Assembly: GCA_004193285.1 (NCBI GenBank)
Contig: SECP01000003.1
Location: 62,001-126,000 of the forward strand
Direction: 5' to 3'
DNA from: Myxococcales bacterium
GTDB lineage: Bacteria; Myxococcota_A; Polyangia; Polyangiales; Polyangiaceae
Length of the DNA stretch: 64,000 bases
Shown here: positions 53,709 through 61,312 of the stretch, one piece after another
How positions within the stretch are numbered: position 1 is the stretch's first letter
Layout: every line of letters starts with the position of its first letter
Notes under the pieces: generated by a model
The model's input: the letters and a program-made list of their open reading frames with translations, nothing else
What the model was told of the DNA's origin: nothing
Database searches by the model: none
Made by a program: the position numbers and the translations under genes

Positions 53709-53864
53709 GGGCGGTTTACCTCGGAACAAGAAAGGTCAGCAGACTGAACTTAGACGGCCGGGGCCGCCTCTGCCAATCAATCTGAGAGGCTCCGTGTGGT
53801 CGGATTTTGCCTCGGACCGCGGTTTCCCGCGGAATGACCCCCGGAGCGCGATGCGGATTCGCGG

Positions 53865-55046
53865 TTAGTTCAAAACCTGAACCTCGCCGATGCTCCAGTT
53901 GAGCGGCTTCGGCTGGGTAATGACGAAGCGCAGGTAACGCCCCACCTGTGCGCCGCTGAACGTGCACCACATCCATTGGTCGCCACGCAAGCCGGTCAGC
54001 GTCGGGGTCCCGAAGGTGCCGTCGCTCGAGACGTACACGTCGACGCTACCAGGAAAATCGTTGGTGTACGGGCCGCTCGTGACCTTGAGCAGCGCGCGAA
54101 AGAAGATCTCGGTCTTGCCCAAATCCAAGTCGACGTACATGCCCGAGTACTGCTCTTTACCGGAAGTCCACGCCGAGCCGTCCACCCCGTCGAACGCGCT
54201 GCTCGTGCCGGATTGAGTGGCCGCTTCGCTGGAGCTGAGCTTCCACTGGGCGCTGCTCAGGGCTTGACCGGAGGGTTGCTCGGGCACGCAGGTGCCGTTA
54301 CGGCATAGCTCGCTCGCGCAATCAACGGCCGTATCGCACCGCTTGCCGATATCGCAAGCGCCGCACACCGCGCCGCCACAATCCACGTCCGACTCGCCCT
54401 GGTTGCGGGTGGAGTCGCTGCACGTGGACGCGACGCAACTGCCCGCAGTGCAAACTTGGCTGTCGCAATCCTCGGCCAACTCGCAGTCGAGCCCGGCCTC
54501 GCAGGGCGCACAGTCGGCTCCGCCGCAATCGGCGTCGCTCTCGCTGCCGTTCACGACGCCGTCCGTGCACCCGGCGCTCACGCAGACTTGGTCCTGACAC
54601 CGTCGATCCAGACAGTCTGCGCTACTTTTGCAGGCGCTGCCGTTGCTGCAGCCCGAGCAACCGCCGCCGCAATCCACGCCCGTCTCGGCGCCATTGCGCA
54701 CCTCGTCCTGGCAGCTGCTCGGCTGGCAAACGCGGTCGCAGATCAGCGAGCCGCAGTCGGCCGCTTCACGGCAGCGCTCGTCGGTCTCGCAGCGCGCTCC
54801 GCAGGTGCCCCCGCAATCGACGTCGCTCTCGTCACCGTTTTGCAGCTCGTCGTCGCACGTGGGGCAAGAGCTGCAGCTGGCGCCCCCGCAGTCGACGCCA
54901 GTCTCGTCGCCGTTGCGCATGCCGTCTACGCAGGTCGGCCCGGCCGGCGGCTCCGATTGCGGCTCCGACGAGAGACGGTATTCCGGAAACGAACAAGCCG
55001 CGAAGCAAAGCAGTGCAAGGGCGCACCCGACGCGACTCTGGACCAT
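53865..55046 (-). CDS. Lipoprotein with DVDCGG repeats and C-terminal discoidin-like domain
   Basis: 393 residues; lipobox LLCFAAC (lipid Cys 18). Residues about 38-255 are six repeats of a unit with CxDxxxNGxETDVDCGG and C-x-x-C, for example CVDGMRNGDETGVDCGG. The last 120 residues look like an F5/8 type C or CBM32-like beta sandwich (SAFDGVDGSAWTSGKEQYSG; GSVDVYVSSDG; GRYLRFVITQPKPLNWSIGEVQVL), which bind carbohydrates or lipids. The Cys repeats probably form a stiff spacer that holds the binding domain off the surface. Confidence 0.82.
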   Translation of the reverse strand: MVQSRVGCALALLCFAACSFPEYRLSSEPQSEPPAGPTCVDGMRNGDETGVDCGGASCSSCPTCDDELQNGDESDVDCGGTCGARCETDERCREAADCGSLICDRVCQPSSCQDEVRNGAETGVDCGGGCSGCSNGSACKSSADCLDRRCQDQVCVSAGCTDGVVNGSESDADCGGADCAPCEAGLDCELAEDCDSQVCTAGSCVASTCSDSTRNQGESDVDCGGAVCGACDIGKRCDTAVDCASELCRNGTCVPEQPSGQALSSAQWKLSSSEAATQSGTSSAFDGVDGSAWTSGKEQYSGMYVDLDLGKTEIFFRALLKVTSGPYTNDFPGSVDVYVSSDGTFGTPTLTGLRGDQWMWCTFSGAQVGRYLRFVITQPKPLNWSIGEVQVLN

Positions 55047-55120
55047 CGACTTTTCAAACGTACTCTACGTGAGCCACTGGGCAAACGGCTGCCACTTCGG
55101 CGAGTCGTTGCCTACACGCG

Positions 55121-55133
55121 ACTACCAGGTAGT
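55121..55133. promoter_or_regulatory. 13-bp palindrome ACTACCAGGTAGT in a divergent intergenic region
   Basis: Perfect arms ACTACC/GGTAGT around a central A, between the starts of the discoidin lipoprotein (minus) and the FliB-like gene (plus). Its ends match the palindrome at 13853-13868. Confidence 0.4.
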
Positions 55134-55141
55134 ATGAGCCG

Positions 55142-56398
55142 GTGGCGACGACCGCCGTGCTCGCGGCCAAGTACATGACGCGCTTTCGCTGCCTCGCCGG
55201 CGACTGCGAAGCGACCTGCTGCGGGGGCGGCACCATACCCGTCGAAGAGTCGAGCCACCGCCGCCTGACGGTGCTGGCCGACGGTGATTCCGGCGCGCTC
55301 GAGCTCATCGAACGGGGCATCGAGCGGACTCCCGGCGGGCCGGACTTCGCGCGGATTCGCTTCGACGAGGCAGGGGAGTGCAGCCTGCGAGACAGCGCAG
55401 GGCTCTGCAAGGTGCATCAGCGCTTCGGCCACGCGGCGCTGTTCGCGGTGTGCGCTACCTATCCGCGCTACGCCAGCAAGGTGGACGACGACGTGGAGCT
55501 CTTTGGGACCTTGGCGTGCCCGGAGGTTGCCCGCCTAGCGCTCCTGGCCGAGGACGCGTTCGAGCTCGCGCACTTCACGCTCGAGGAGCCGCCGCGCGTC
55601 TTCCGTAACCAGTTCGAGACGCAGCAGCCGTACCATCGCTCCTACAAGGCGGTGCGGGCAGCGCTGGTCCGTCTCATTGGTGAGCCAGCCTACACGCTGA
55701 CGGAGAAGTTGTTCGTGATGCTCTGGATCGCGGACAAGCTCAAGGGCGTCCTGCGTCAAGGCGCCCCCAGCGTGCCACCAGCCGAGCTCGACCAAGCGCT
55801 CGGCGTGCTCAGCCAGCCCGAAGTCTTGACCAGCCTCGCCGCGAGCTTTCGGGCGCTCGATTTGGATGGGGGCCTCGCGTTTTCCGTGATCACCGCGTCC
55901 CTTCGGCCGCCGCCGGAGCCGCGACGCGGGACCCAGACCGCAGGCTTCGACGCGATTTGGCTGAACGTCGTTGCGCGCTGCGGTGAGGCGCTCGCGCCCG
56001 GCTCGACGCCCACGGAGGCGGAGCTCTCGGAAGCGTGGTCGCGCTACGCGCGGCTCGCGGCCGAGCTGCCGAAGGCCAGCGACGCTCGCATCGACCTCTT
56101 GCTCGCCCGCTACCTCGCGAATCACCTGCTGACGACGCCGTACATGCTCTCGAGCAGCTTGCTCGACTACGTTTACGACCTCGTCGTGCACGCCGCTTCT
56201 TTGCGCTTCTTGCTCGTCACCGAGCTCGATGCGGAAACGAATCTGGACGCGCAAGTCGTTCGCGTGACGTATTGCTTCATTCGGGCAGTGGAGCATTCGG
56301 CCGGGCCGGCAGCGCTCCGGCAGGCGCTGCGTGCTCAAGGTCTGGACGGCTTGCCGCACGCGGTTGGCTTCCTCGCCCTATGGCGAGCGGTGCCTTGA
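55142..56398 (+). CDS. FliB-like lysine N-methylase family protein
   Basis: 418 residues from a GTG; the internal MTRFRCLAGDC is a possible alternative start. The N-terminal cysteine cluster CLAGDCEATCCGGG and the following CSLRDSAGLCKVHQRFGHAALFAVCATYPR match the FliB/YkgJ-type metal-binding pattern of flagellin lysine-N-methylase. The C-terminal half is helical. FliB methylates flagellin lysines in enteric bacteria; no flagellar genes are present here, so another surface protein may be the target. The stop lies inside the ClC channel gene, which starts 19 bases earlier. Confidence 0.82.
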   Translation: MATTAVLAAKYMTRFRCLAGDCEATCCGGGTIPVEESSHRRLTVLADGDSGALELIERGIERTPGGPDFARIRFDEAGECSLRDSAGLCKVHQRFGHAALFAVCATYPRYASKVDDDVELFGTLACPEVARLALLAEDAFELAHFTLEEPPRVFRNQFETQQPYHRSYKAVRAALVRLIGEPAYTLTEKLFVMLWIADKLKGVLRQGAPSVPPAELDQALGVLSQPEVLTSLAASFRALDLDGGLAFSVITASLRPPPEPRRGTQTAGFDAIWLNVVARCGEALAPGSTPTEAELSEAWSRYARLAAELPKASDARIDLLLARYLANHLLTTPYMLSSSLLDYVYDLVVHAASLRFLLVTELDAETNLDAQVVRVTYCFIRAVEHSAGPAALRQALRAQGLDGLPHAVGFLALWRAVP

Positions 56399-57594
56399 CG
56401 CTTCCGCATCGCCTTCGGGCGCTGCTCGTGTGGCTCCTGCTCGGCGCAGTGGTCGGCGCCCTGTGCGGCGTCGCGTCGGCCCTCTTCTTGTGGCTCCTGG
56501 AGCACGCGACTCGGCTTCGGAGCGCGCGACGCGAGCTCGTATGGGCGCTTCCGGTCGCGGGTCTGCTGATCGGCTGGGTGTGCGAGCGCTTCGGGGCCGC
56601 CGTTCAGCGCGGGAGCAGCCTCATCATCGACACCATTCACGACGACGGTCCCGAGATCCCGCTGCGCCTGGCGCCGATGGTGCTCTTGGGCACCGTGCTC
56701 ACGCATCTCTTCGGTGGCAGCGCGGGACGCGAAGGCACCGCGGTGCAGGTCGGCGCAAGCCTCACCGACTTCTTCGCCCAGCGCGCGCGCCTTCCGGCTA
56801 CTTTGCGGCGGCAGCTCCTCGCCGCCGGCGTCGCGGGGGGCTTCGGTTCGGTGTTTGGCACGCCGCTGGCGGGCGCCGTATTCGGGCTAGAGCTCGTGGT
56901 CCTCGGTCGCATCGAGTACGGCGCGCTCGTGCCCGCGATTGCCGCCTCGCTCGTCGGTGACGCGGTGACGCGCTCCCTCGGTATCTTGCACACCGCTTAC
57001 CCGCAGGTGCACCCGCTCCCGCTGAGCCCGCTCCTGCTCGCGAAGTGGGTGCTGTTCGCGGCCGCGATTGCGCTCGTCGCGGCGGCCTTCATCGAGCTCG
57101 TGCACTGGCTGAAGCGCCACGGCGAGCGGCTCCGCCTGCCGCTGAGAATGGCCGCGGGCGGCCTCCTCGTGCTCGCGATGTGGCGGCTCGTTGGAACAGA
57201 CGACTACCTCGGCCTCGGCATACCGGGAATTCTGCGCGCGTTCTCGGACCCCCGCTATCCTCAGTCCGCCTTTGCGGGGAAGCTTCTGTTCACCGCGGTG
57301 ACGCTCGGGGCCGGGTTTCTGGGCGGCGAGGTAACGCCGCTCTTCTTCATCGGCGCCGCCGCCGGCAACCTTCTCGGCCGAGCCCTCGGCATTCCACTCG
57401 AGCTCGCGGCGGGGGTCGGCATGGCGGCGACGTTTGCGGCCGCGGCCAATACGCCCCTAGCGCTCTCGTTGATGGCGGTAGAGCTCCTCGGCGCCTCCAC
57501 GCTGCCCCACGTCGTCATCGTGAGCGCGCTCGCTTACTGGATGACCGGGCAACGTAGCATCTACGCGGCGCAGCTCCGGCGGCCGAAGGCTTGA
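56380..57594 (+). CDS. ClC-family chloride channel/transporter
   Basis: 404 residues with about ten hydrophobic segments. The diagnostic motif is GGSAGREGTAVQVG (gating Glu conserved, Pro replaced by Thr), with GGFGSVFGTPLAGAVFGLEL, then GAGFLGGEVTPLFFIGAAAGNL near the C-terminus. Cytoplasmic CBS domains are absent. The ATG at 56380 overlaps the end of the FliB-like gene by 19 bases. It would exchange chloride for protons or pass chloride through the inner membrane. Confidence 0.88.
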   Translation: MASGALTLPHRLRALLVWLLLGAVVGALCGVASALFLWLLEHATRLRSARRELVWALPVAGLLIGWVCERFGAAVQRGSSLIIDTIHDDGPEIPLRLAPMVLLGTVLTHLFGGSAGREGTAVQVGASLTDFFAQRARLPATLRRQLLAAGVAGGFGSVFGTPLAGAVFGLELVVLGRIEYGALVPAIAASLVGDAVTRSLGILHTAYPQVHPLPLSPLLLAKWVLFAAAIALVAAAFIELVHWLKRHGERLRLPLRMAAGGLLVLAMWRLVGTDDYLGLGIPGILRAFSDPRYPQSAFAGKLLFTAVTLGAGFLGGEVTPLFFIGAAAGNLLGRALGIPLELAAGVGMAATFAAAANTPLALSLMAVELLGASTLPHVVIVSALAYWMTGQRSIYAAQLRRPKA

Positions 57595-57601
57595 GCCGCG
57601 C

Positions 57602-58993
57602 TCACGGGCCGCGGCTCGGGAAGACGCGCGGCTCCTCCGGGGGAGGAGGAACCGTGGACTGGGAGCGCTGCCAAGGGATGAGCGCTTCCGCCATTTCTTC
57701 TGCGCTCGCGTAGCGGTCGTCCGCCTCCGCGCTCATGCCAAGCTCGATGATGGCGACCAGCTCGGGAGGGACGTCCGGGCGCAGCTCGGCGAGAGGCTCC
57801 GGCTTGCCTTGCTGAATGGCAAATAGCAGCGCGTTGTAGTTGTCGCCCATGAACGGCGCTTTGCCGGTGAGCATCTCGTACAAAATCGCGGCCACGGAGT
57901 AGAGGTCGCTGCGCACGTCGATGACGGAGCCGCGCGCGTGCTCAGGGGCCATGTACGTCGGCGTGCCCAGGACCGTGCCGGCCTGGGTGAGCGTCTCGCC
58001 GTGAGGCACGCTTTGTAATTTAGCGACTCCGAAATCCAGCAGCTTGACCCTGTCCGCGCCGCCCTGGCTCGTGAGCTGCACGTTCTCCGGCTTGATGTCC
58101 CGGTGAATCACGTGGGCGCGGTGCACCGCGCCGAGCGCCTCGAGCATCTGCGAGGCGACCAGGACCGCGCGCTCGGGCCCGAATGGACCGTGCCGGGTCA
58201 GCGCGTGGCGAAGGGACACTCCGTCCAGCAGCTCCATCACCAAGAAAGGCGGCTCTGCCAGCTGAAAGTCCAGCAGGCGCACGATGTTGGGGTGGTCGAT
58301 GAGCCCCACCGCCTCCGCCTCACGCTGAAAGCGAGCCACGAGCTTGTCGTCTTCCGCGAGCGCGCGGTGCAAAATTTTCACCGCCACGCGCGCCTGACTG
58401 GCGTCCTCCCGGGTGGCTTCGTAGACCCGGCCCATTCCCCCTGCGCCCAGTAGCCTACCGACGCGGTAGATGCCCGCGAGCAGCTCCCCTGTCCAGCCGT
58501 CCTCCTCGCCGCCGCGCGCGTCCGGCCGACGGCGCTCACCGGAGCGATGCTGCTGCAGCACCTCCTCCGTGCGCGCGCGCTGGCGACGGATGCCGATGCC
58601 GCGCCGCGCCGCCTGGCGCAGCTTCTCGAACTGCACGGGCTTGACCAAAAATTCGAGCGCGCCGAGCTCGACGGCCTTCATCGCAGACTCGAGATCGGGC
58701 GAGCCGGAGACGAGCACCACGGGCAGATCCGGATCCGCAGCCCGAAGCGACTGGAGCAGCTCGAGCCCGCCCATGTCGGGCATGCGCACGTCCGTGATCA
58801 CGACGTCGAACCGCTCTTCACGTGCTTGCTCGATGGCCTCGCGCCCGTTCGATGCAAGCGCGATGTCGTGCCCGTCCTTGGCGAGGGTGCGCCGATACAA
58901 GCGACGCAGCTCCTCCTGATCGTCGACGAGCAAGACTCTCCCCGGCTCCACGAGCGTTTCGTCGCTCTCCGGCTCCGCAGCGCTTTGTGTCAC
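57602..58993 (-). CDS. Response regulator receiver fused to Ser/Thr kinase
   Basis: 463 residues from a GTG start. A complete receiver domain (about 18-130) has the acidic pair D24/D25, phospho-acceptor D68 (VVITDVRMPD) and Lys 118 (FLVKP). After a charged linker a kinase domain follows (about 175-440) with LGAGGMGRVY, ATP Lys 206 (VAVK), catalytic HRDIKPEN (297-304) and DFG. No membrane helix is present, so the protein is cytosolic. The fusion places a two-component phosphorylation switch in control of an eukaryote-type kinase. It is convergent with the ClC channel gene. Confidence 0.93.
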   Translation of the reverse strand: MTQSAAEPESDETLVEPGRVLLVDDQEELRRLYRRTLAKDGHDIALASNGREAIEQAREERFDVVITDVRMPDMGGLELLQSLRAADPDLPVVLVSGSPDLESAMKAVELGALEFLVKPVQFEKLRQAARRGIGIRRQRARTEEVLQQHRSGERRRPDARGGEEDGWTGELLAGIYRVGRLLGAGGMGRVYEATREDASQARVAVKILHRALAEDDKLVARFQREAEAVGLIDHPNIVRLLDFQLAEPPFLVMELLDGVSLRHALTRHGPFGPERAVLVASQMLEALGAVHRAHVIHRDIKPENVQLTSQGGADRVKLLDFGVAKLQSVPHGETLTQAGTVLGTPTYMAPEHARGSVIDVRSDLYSVAAILYEMLTGKAPFMGDNYNALLFAIQQGKPEPLAELRPDVPPELVAIIELGMSAEADDRYASAEEMAEALIPWQRSQSTVPPPPEEPRVFPSRGP

Positions 58994-59363
58994 TGGCTAA
59001 GTGGTCCCTTTCCTTGGAGCTCGCTCGCGCCGAAGCCCCCGAACCGTTCGGCGCGAAGCTAGAGAGTACCCCAACTCCAGGTCTAGCGGCGAGGGTCGTC
59101 GCCACGGTCCGTTCGTCCCGCGGCCGAGCTTCTCGTCAGCGCGCTACGCGCTCGTTCTCAATTTGGACAGGGCCCATGAGCGACCGCGGGGCGGTGAGGC
59201 TCCGCCGAACCGGCGGGAGCTTGCGGAGGTGCTTTTACGGCGCGCGGAGACGTGCCGCCGCCGGCAATGGACGCCGAGCGAGCCGAGGGGGGAGGTGTGC
59301 GCCCCCATGTGGGCGCGTCACGCACACCTTCGGCGGTCGCCCCGCGCCGCTTTCTCGTTCGCG

Positions 59364-59392
59364 TTGACAAGCACGAGGGATGGGGTGATAAC
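59364..59392 (+). promoter_or_regulatory. Sigma-70-type promoter of the S4-like operon
   Basis: TTGACA (59364-59369), 17-base spacer, GATAAC (59387-59392). The -35 is perfect, the -10 matches four of six. The start of transcription would fall near 59399, inside the palindrome that follows. Confidence 0.6.
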
Positions 59393-59405
59393 GCGAATCA
59401 TTCGC
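59393..59405 (+). promoter_or_regulatory. Candidate operator GCGAATCATTCGC
   Basis: Perfect inverted repeat GCGAAT-C-ATTCGC lying directly after the -10 box and over the predicted transcription start. A repressor bound here would block initiation. Size and A/T-rich centre recall Fur-family sites, and a Fur-family gene lies 0.7 kb downstream, but the match to known Fur or Zur boxes is only partial. Confidence 0.5.
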
Positions 59406-59430
59406 ATATGAGCGCAGCTACGGAGAAGTC

Positions 59431-59802
59431 ATGAGTCGCTACACCGGACCACGAGTGAAGGTCATGCGGGCGCTGGGCACGGACCTGCCAGGGCTCAGCC
59501 GCAAGAAGATCGAACGCCGGCCGTTTCCGCCGGGCCAGCACGGCCAGGCTCGGCGAAAGCAATCCGAGTACGGCCTCCGGCTGATGGAGAAGCAGAAGCT
59601 CCCCCTCGAGGTGCGTGAGCAGAGCCGCAAGCTTCCGCCCGTGCAGGCTAGCCTCTCGGCGTCGCCTAGCTTCGAGACGCCTTGGCTCGCGGTCGAGGCA
59701 GATGCCGGGCGGGCCACCGTGCTCGAGCTCCCGGAGCCGACGTCGGTGCTGTTCGCGGTCAACGTGCAGCGCGTGGTCGAGCTCTACTCGCAGCGCACTT
59801 GA
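59431..59802 (+). CDS. Ribosomal protein S4 paralogue lacking the S4 RNA-binding domain
   Basis: 123 residues. The first 57 ([20 protein letters not shown], then [29 protein letters not shown]) match the N-terminus of ribosomal protein S4 almost residue by residue, and the last 60 ([30 protein letters not shown]) match its C-terminus. A full S4 has about 205 residues; the 80-90 residues of the S4 fold and following loop are missing, joined in frame at [12 protein letters not shown]. It cannot bind 16S rRNA like normal S4. It starts at an ATG with GGAGAAG upstream and is followed 15 bases later by a CxxC mini-protein. Confidence 0.85.
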   Translation: MSRYTGPRVKVMRALGTDLPGLSRKKIERRPFPPGQHGQARRKQSEYGLRLMEKQKLPLEVREQSRKLPPVQASLSASPSFETPWLAVEADAGRATVLELPEPTSVLFAVNVQRVVELYSQRT

Positions 59803-59817
59803 GCTCGAGGAGAGAAC

Positions 59818-60054
59818 ATGCAAGGCAATGCACCGATCACCGCCTGTCAGCTCGTCACTCTGGCGAGCGGTCCGCTCGTGCGCGTCGACCGCTGCGTCGA
59901 TTGCGGGACCATCACTTTGCACCTCGGGGCGGTGAGCTTGAGGCTGGACCGGAGCGCCGCCGAGTCGCTATGGACAACGCTAGGGCACGGTCTCGGCTCA
60001 CGCGGGGAGCCGGGCCGTGACGAGCTCGGCGAGCACGGCCGCTTCGCACACTGA
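59818..60054 (+). CDS. 78-residue protein with single CxxC motif, unknown function
   Basis: Begins MQGNAPITACQLVTLASGPLVRVD, then CVDCGTITLHLGAVSLRLD; a third Cys lies at 10, and the tail is Arg/Gly/His-rich (RDELGEHGRFAH). GAGGAGAG before the ATG is a strong ribosome-binding site and the gene follows the S4-like gene by 15 bases, so they are one operon. The Cys set and His tail could bind zinc or iron. I do not recognise a family. Confidence 0.65.
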   Translation: MQGNAPITACQLVTLASGPLVRVDRCVDCGTITLHLGAVSLRLDRSAAESLWTTLGHGLGSRGEPGRDELGEHGRFAH

Positions 60055-60130
60055 CGCCAGGCGCAGCTGCGTTCCCTCGGAGCGGGGCCGGGCGCTTGAC
60101 CGGTGACGAGCCGGGAGGCACCCTCGGCGC

Positions 60131-60616
60131 GTGGTCAATGCGCGAAAAGCCACGGCACTCAAGGCGGAGGTCGTGGCGCGAGGTCTGGAACGCTTCCGTG
60201 CCCTGCTCCGGGAGCGGTCGCTCAAGATGTCCAAGGTTCGCGAGTCCATTGCGCGCGCCGCATTGATGTACGACGGCCACTTCAGCGTGGACGAGCTAGT
60301 GCAAACTCTGCACGAGCGCGGCATTCAAGACGCCCATCTGGCCACCGTGTATCGGGCGGTGCCGTTGATGGTGGAGGCAGGGCTCATTCAGCCCGCGCTC
60401 GTCTCCAAGAACGACGGGCAGCGCTACGAAGCGAGCTTCGAACGCGAGCACCACGATCACCTCGTCTGTACTTCGTGCGGGCGAGTCGTGGAGTACAAGT
60501 CGGAGGCGCTCGAGGCGCTGCAGCGCGAAATCGCTCGCCGCTACGACTACGTGCTGGACGACCACGTGCACGAGCTGCGCGGTCGCTGTAAGAGCTGCCG
60601 CAACCGCGACCATTGA
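60131..60616 (+). CDS. Fur-family metalloregulator
   Basis: 161 residues from a GTG start. The winged helix lies at about 25-95 (KMSKVRESIARAALMYDGHFSVDELVQTL; ATVYRAVPLMVEAGLI). The dimerisation part has HHDHLVCTSCG (H107-110, C113, C116) and a second CKSC (C153, C156), the usual structural zinc site of Fur/Zur/PerR. Which metal or signal it reads cannot be told from motifs alone. It lies 76 bases after the CxxC mini-protein gene on the same strand and may be in the same operon. Confidence 0.9.
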   Translation: MVNARKATALKAEVVARGLERFRALLRERSLKMSKVRESIARAALMYDGHFSVDELVQTLHERGIQDAHLATVYRAVPLMVEAGLIQPALVSKNDGQRYEASFEREHHDHLVCTSCGRVVEYKSEALEALQREIARRYDYVLDDHVHELRGRCKSCRNRDH

Positions 60617-60734
60617 CGCGGCACTGCACGGGTGACCGAAGTGAGGCAGGTCGAGACATGGCTCAAGCCTCGGTATTCGCTTGGCATTCTGCTTCGTCAC
60701 CTGAATGTCACGGAGCGGGAGTAGATGCGTCCTC

Positions 60735-60938
60735 ATGCCCAAAGAAACGAAACCCACTGGGCCGGCCGCTGCCCAAGACGTGGCCGATAGGGTCGAGGCG
60801 CTCGACCAAGTGATGCACGAGCTCACGGACCTGAAGAAGTCCGAGTGGCGCCCTCGCCAAAACGCCGCGGTGGCGCGCCGGCTCGGCCGTTTCGAAGACG
60901 GCATCAAGCGCAACTCGTTGAAGCCGCCCGCAGCCTGA
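60735..60938 (+). CDS. Small protein of unknown function (67 residues)
   Basis: Starts MPKETKPTGPAAAQDVADRVEALDQVMHELTDLKKSEWRPRQ; the rest is basic (ARRLGRFEDGIKRNSLKPP). It looks like a soluble helical protein; no motif is known. The ribosome-binding site is poor, but composition and codon pattern fit a gene and no better frame lies opposite. It is followed by a long inverted repeat. Confidence 0.45.
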   Translation: MPKETKPTGPAAAQDVADRVEALDQVMHELTDLKKSEWRPRQNAAVARRLGRFEDGIKRNSLKPPAA

Positions 60939-60950
60939 GCAGGTGTTACC

Positions 60951-60980
60951 GTCAACCGGCGGAGCCAGCCGCCGGTTGAC
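60951..60980. repeat. 12-bp perfect inverted repeat
   Basis: GTCAACCGGCGG (60951-60962) and CCGCCGGTTGAC (60969-60980) around a 6-base loop, 13 bases after the small gene's stop. Neither strand has a T-tract next to it, so it may be a non-canonical terminator or a protein-binding site. Confidence 0.5.
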
Positions 60981-61091
60981 GCCCAGCGCGCGGCGCAGCC
61001 GCGCCAGGACGTTCGCTTGGCGAGGGGAGAGGCGAACCGCAAGCGACGCCTCCGGCTCGCATGCGCCATTCCCGGAGCCGACGTGGGCCAA

Positions 61092-61128
61092 GAAAAAACC
61101 GGCTAGGCCTTTCGGTCTAACCGGTTTT
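61092..61128 (-). terminator. Terminator of the tRNA-Gly gene
   Basis: On the minus strand AAAACCGG(TTAGACC) pairs with (GGCCTAG)CCGGTTTT over a short GAAA-type loop and is followed by TTTTTTC. It lies 13 bases after the tRNA 3' end. Confidence 0.75.
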
Positions 61129-61140
61129 GGTCTCCATTTC

Positions 61141-61215
61141 TGGAGCGGGAGAAGGGATTTGAACCCTCGACGTCCACCTTGGCAAGGTGGCACTCTACCG
61201 CTGAGTTACTCCCGC
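61141..61215 (-). tRNA. tRNA-Gly (anticodon GCC)
   Basis: Reads GCGGGAG at the 5' end, D-arm ACTCAGCGGTAGAGT, anticodon loop CTTGCCAAG, T-arm GAGGGTTCAAATCCCTT and 3' CTCCCGC then TCCA. The acceptor stem is fully paired (GCGGGAG/CTCCCGC), and CCA is encoded. Confidence 0.97.
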
Positions 61216-61227
61216 GGAAGGGCGCTC

Positions 61228-61256
61228 CTTTTACGGTCCACAGGCGGGTCTGTCAA
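61228..61256 (-). promoter_or_regulatory. Promoter of the tRNA-Gly gene
   Basis: On the minus strand TTGACA (61256-61251), 17-base spacer, TAAAAG (61233-61228), 12 bases ahead of the mature tRNA 5' end at 61215. Confidence 0.7.
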
Positions 61257-61312
61257 GGCGCGCCCTCGATTTTCTTCAATTTCAGGCCCGTGGATGGCCA
61301 GGGGGCCGCTCT

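Larger units (their letters stand above)
58994..59430 (+). other. 437-base intergenic region before the S4-like gene
   Basis: The half near 59000-59340 shows no gene despite several open frames of biased composition. The last 70 bases hold a promoter, a palindrome and a GGAGAAG ribosome-binding site, all listed separately. The GTG start of the kinase faces the other way at 58993. Confidence 0.6.

Noticed and set aside
59006..59340. Short open frames upstream of the S4-like gene
   Set aside because: Arg/Pro-rich translations, no ribosome-binding site, and no recognisable motif.
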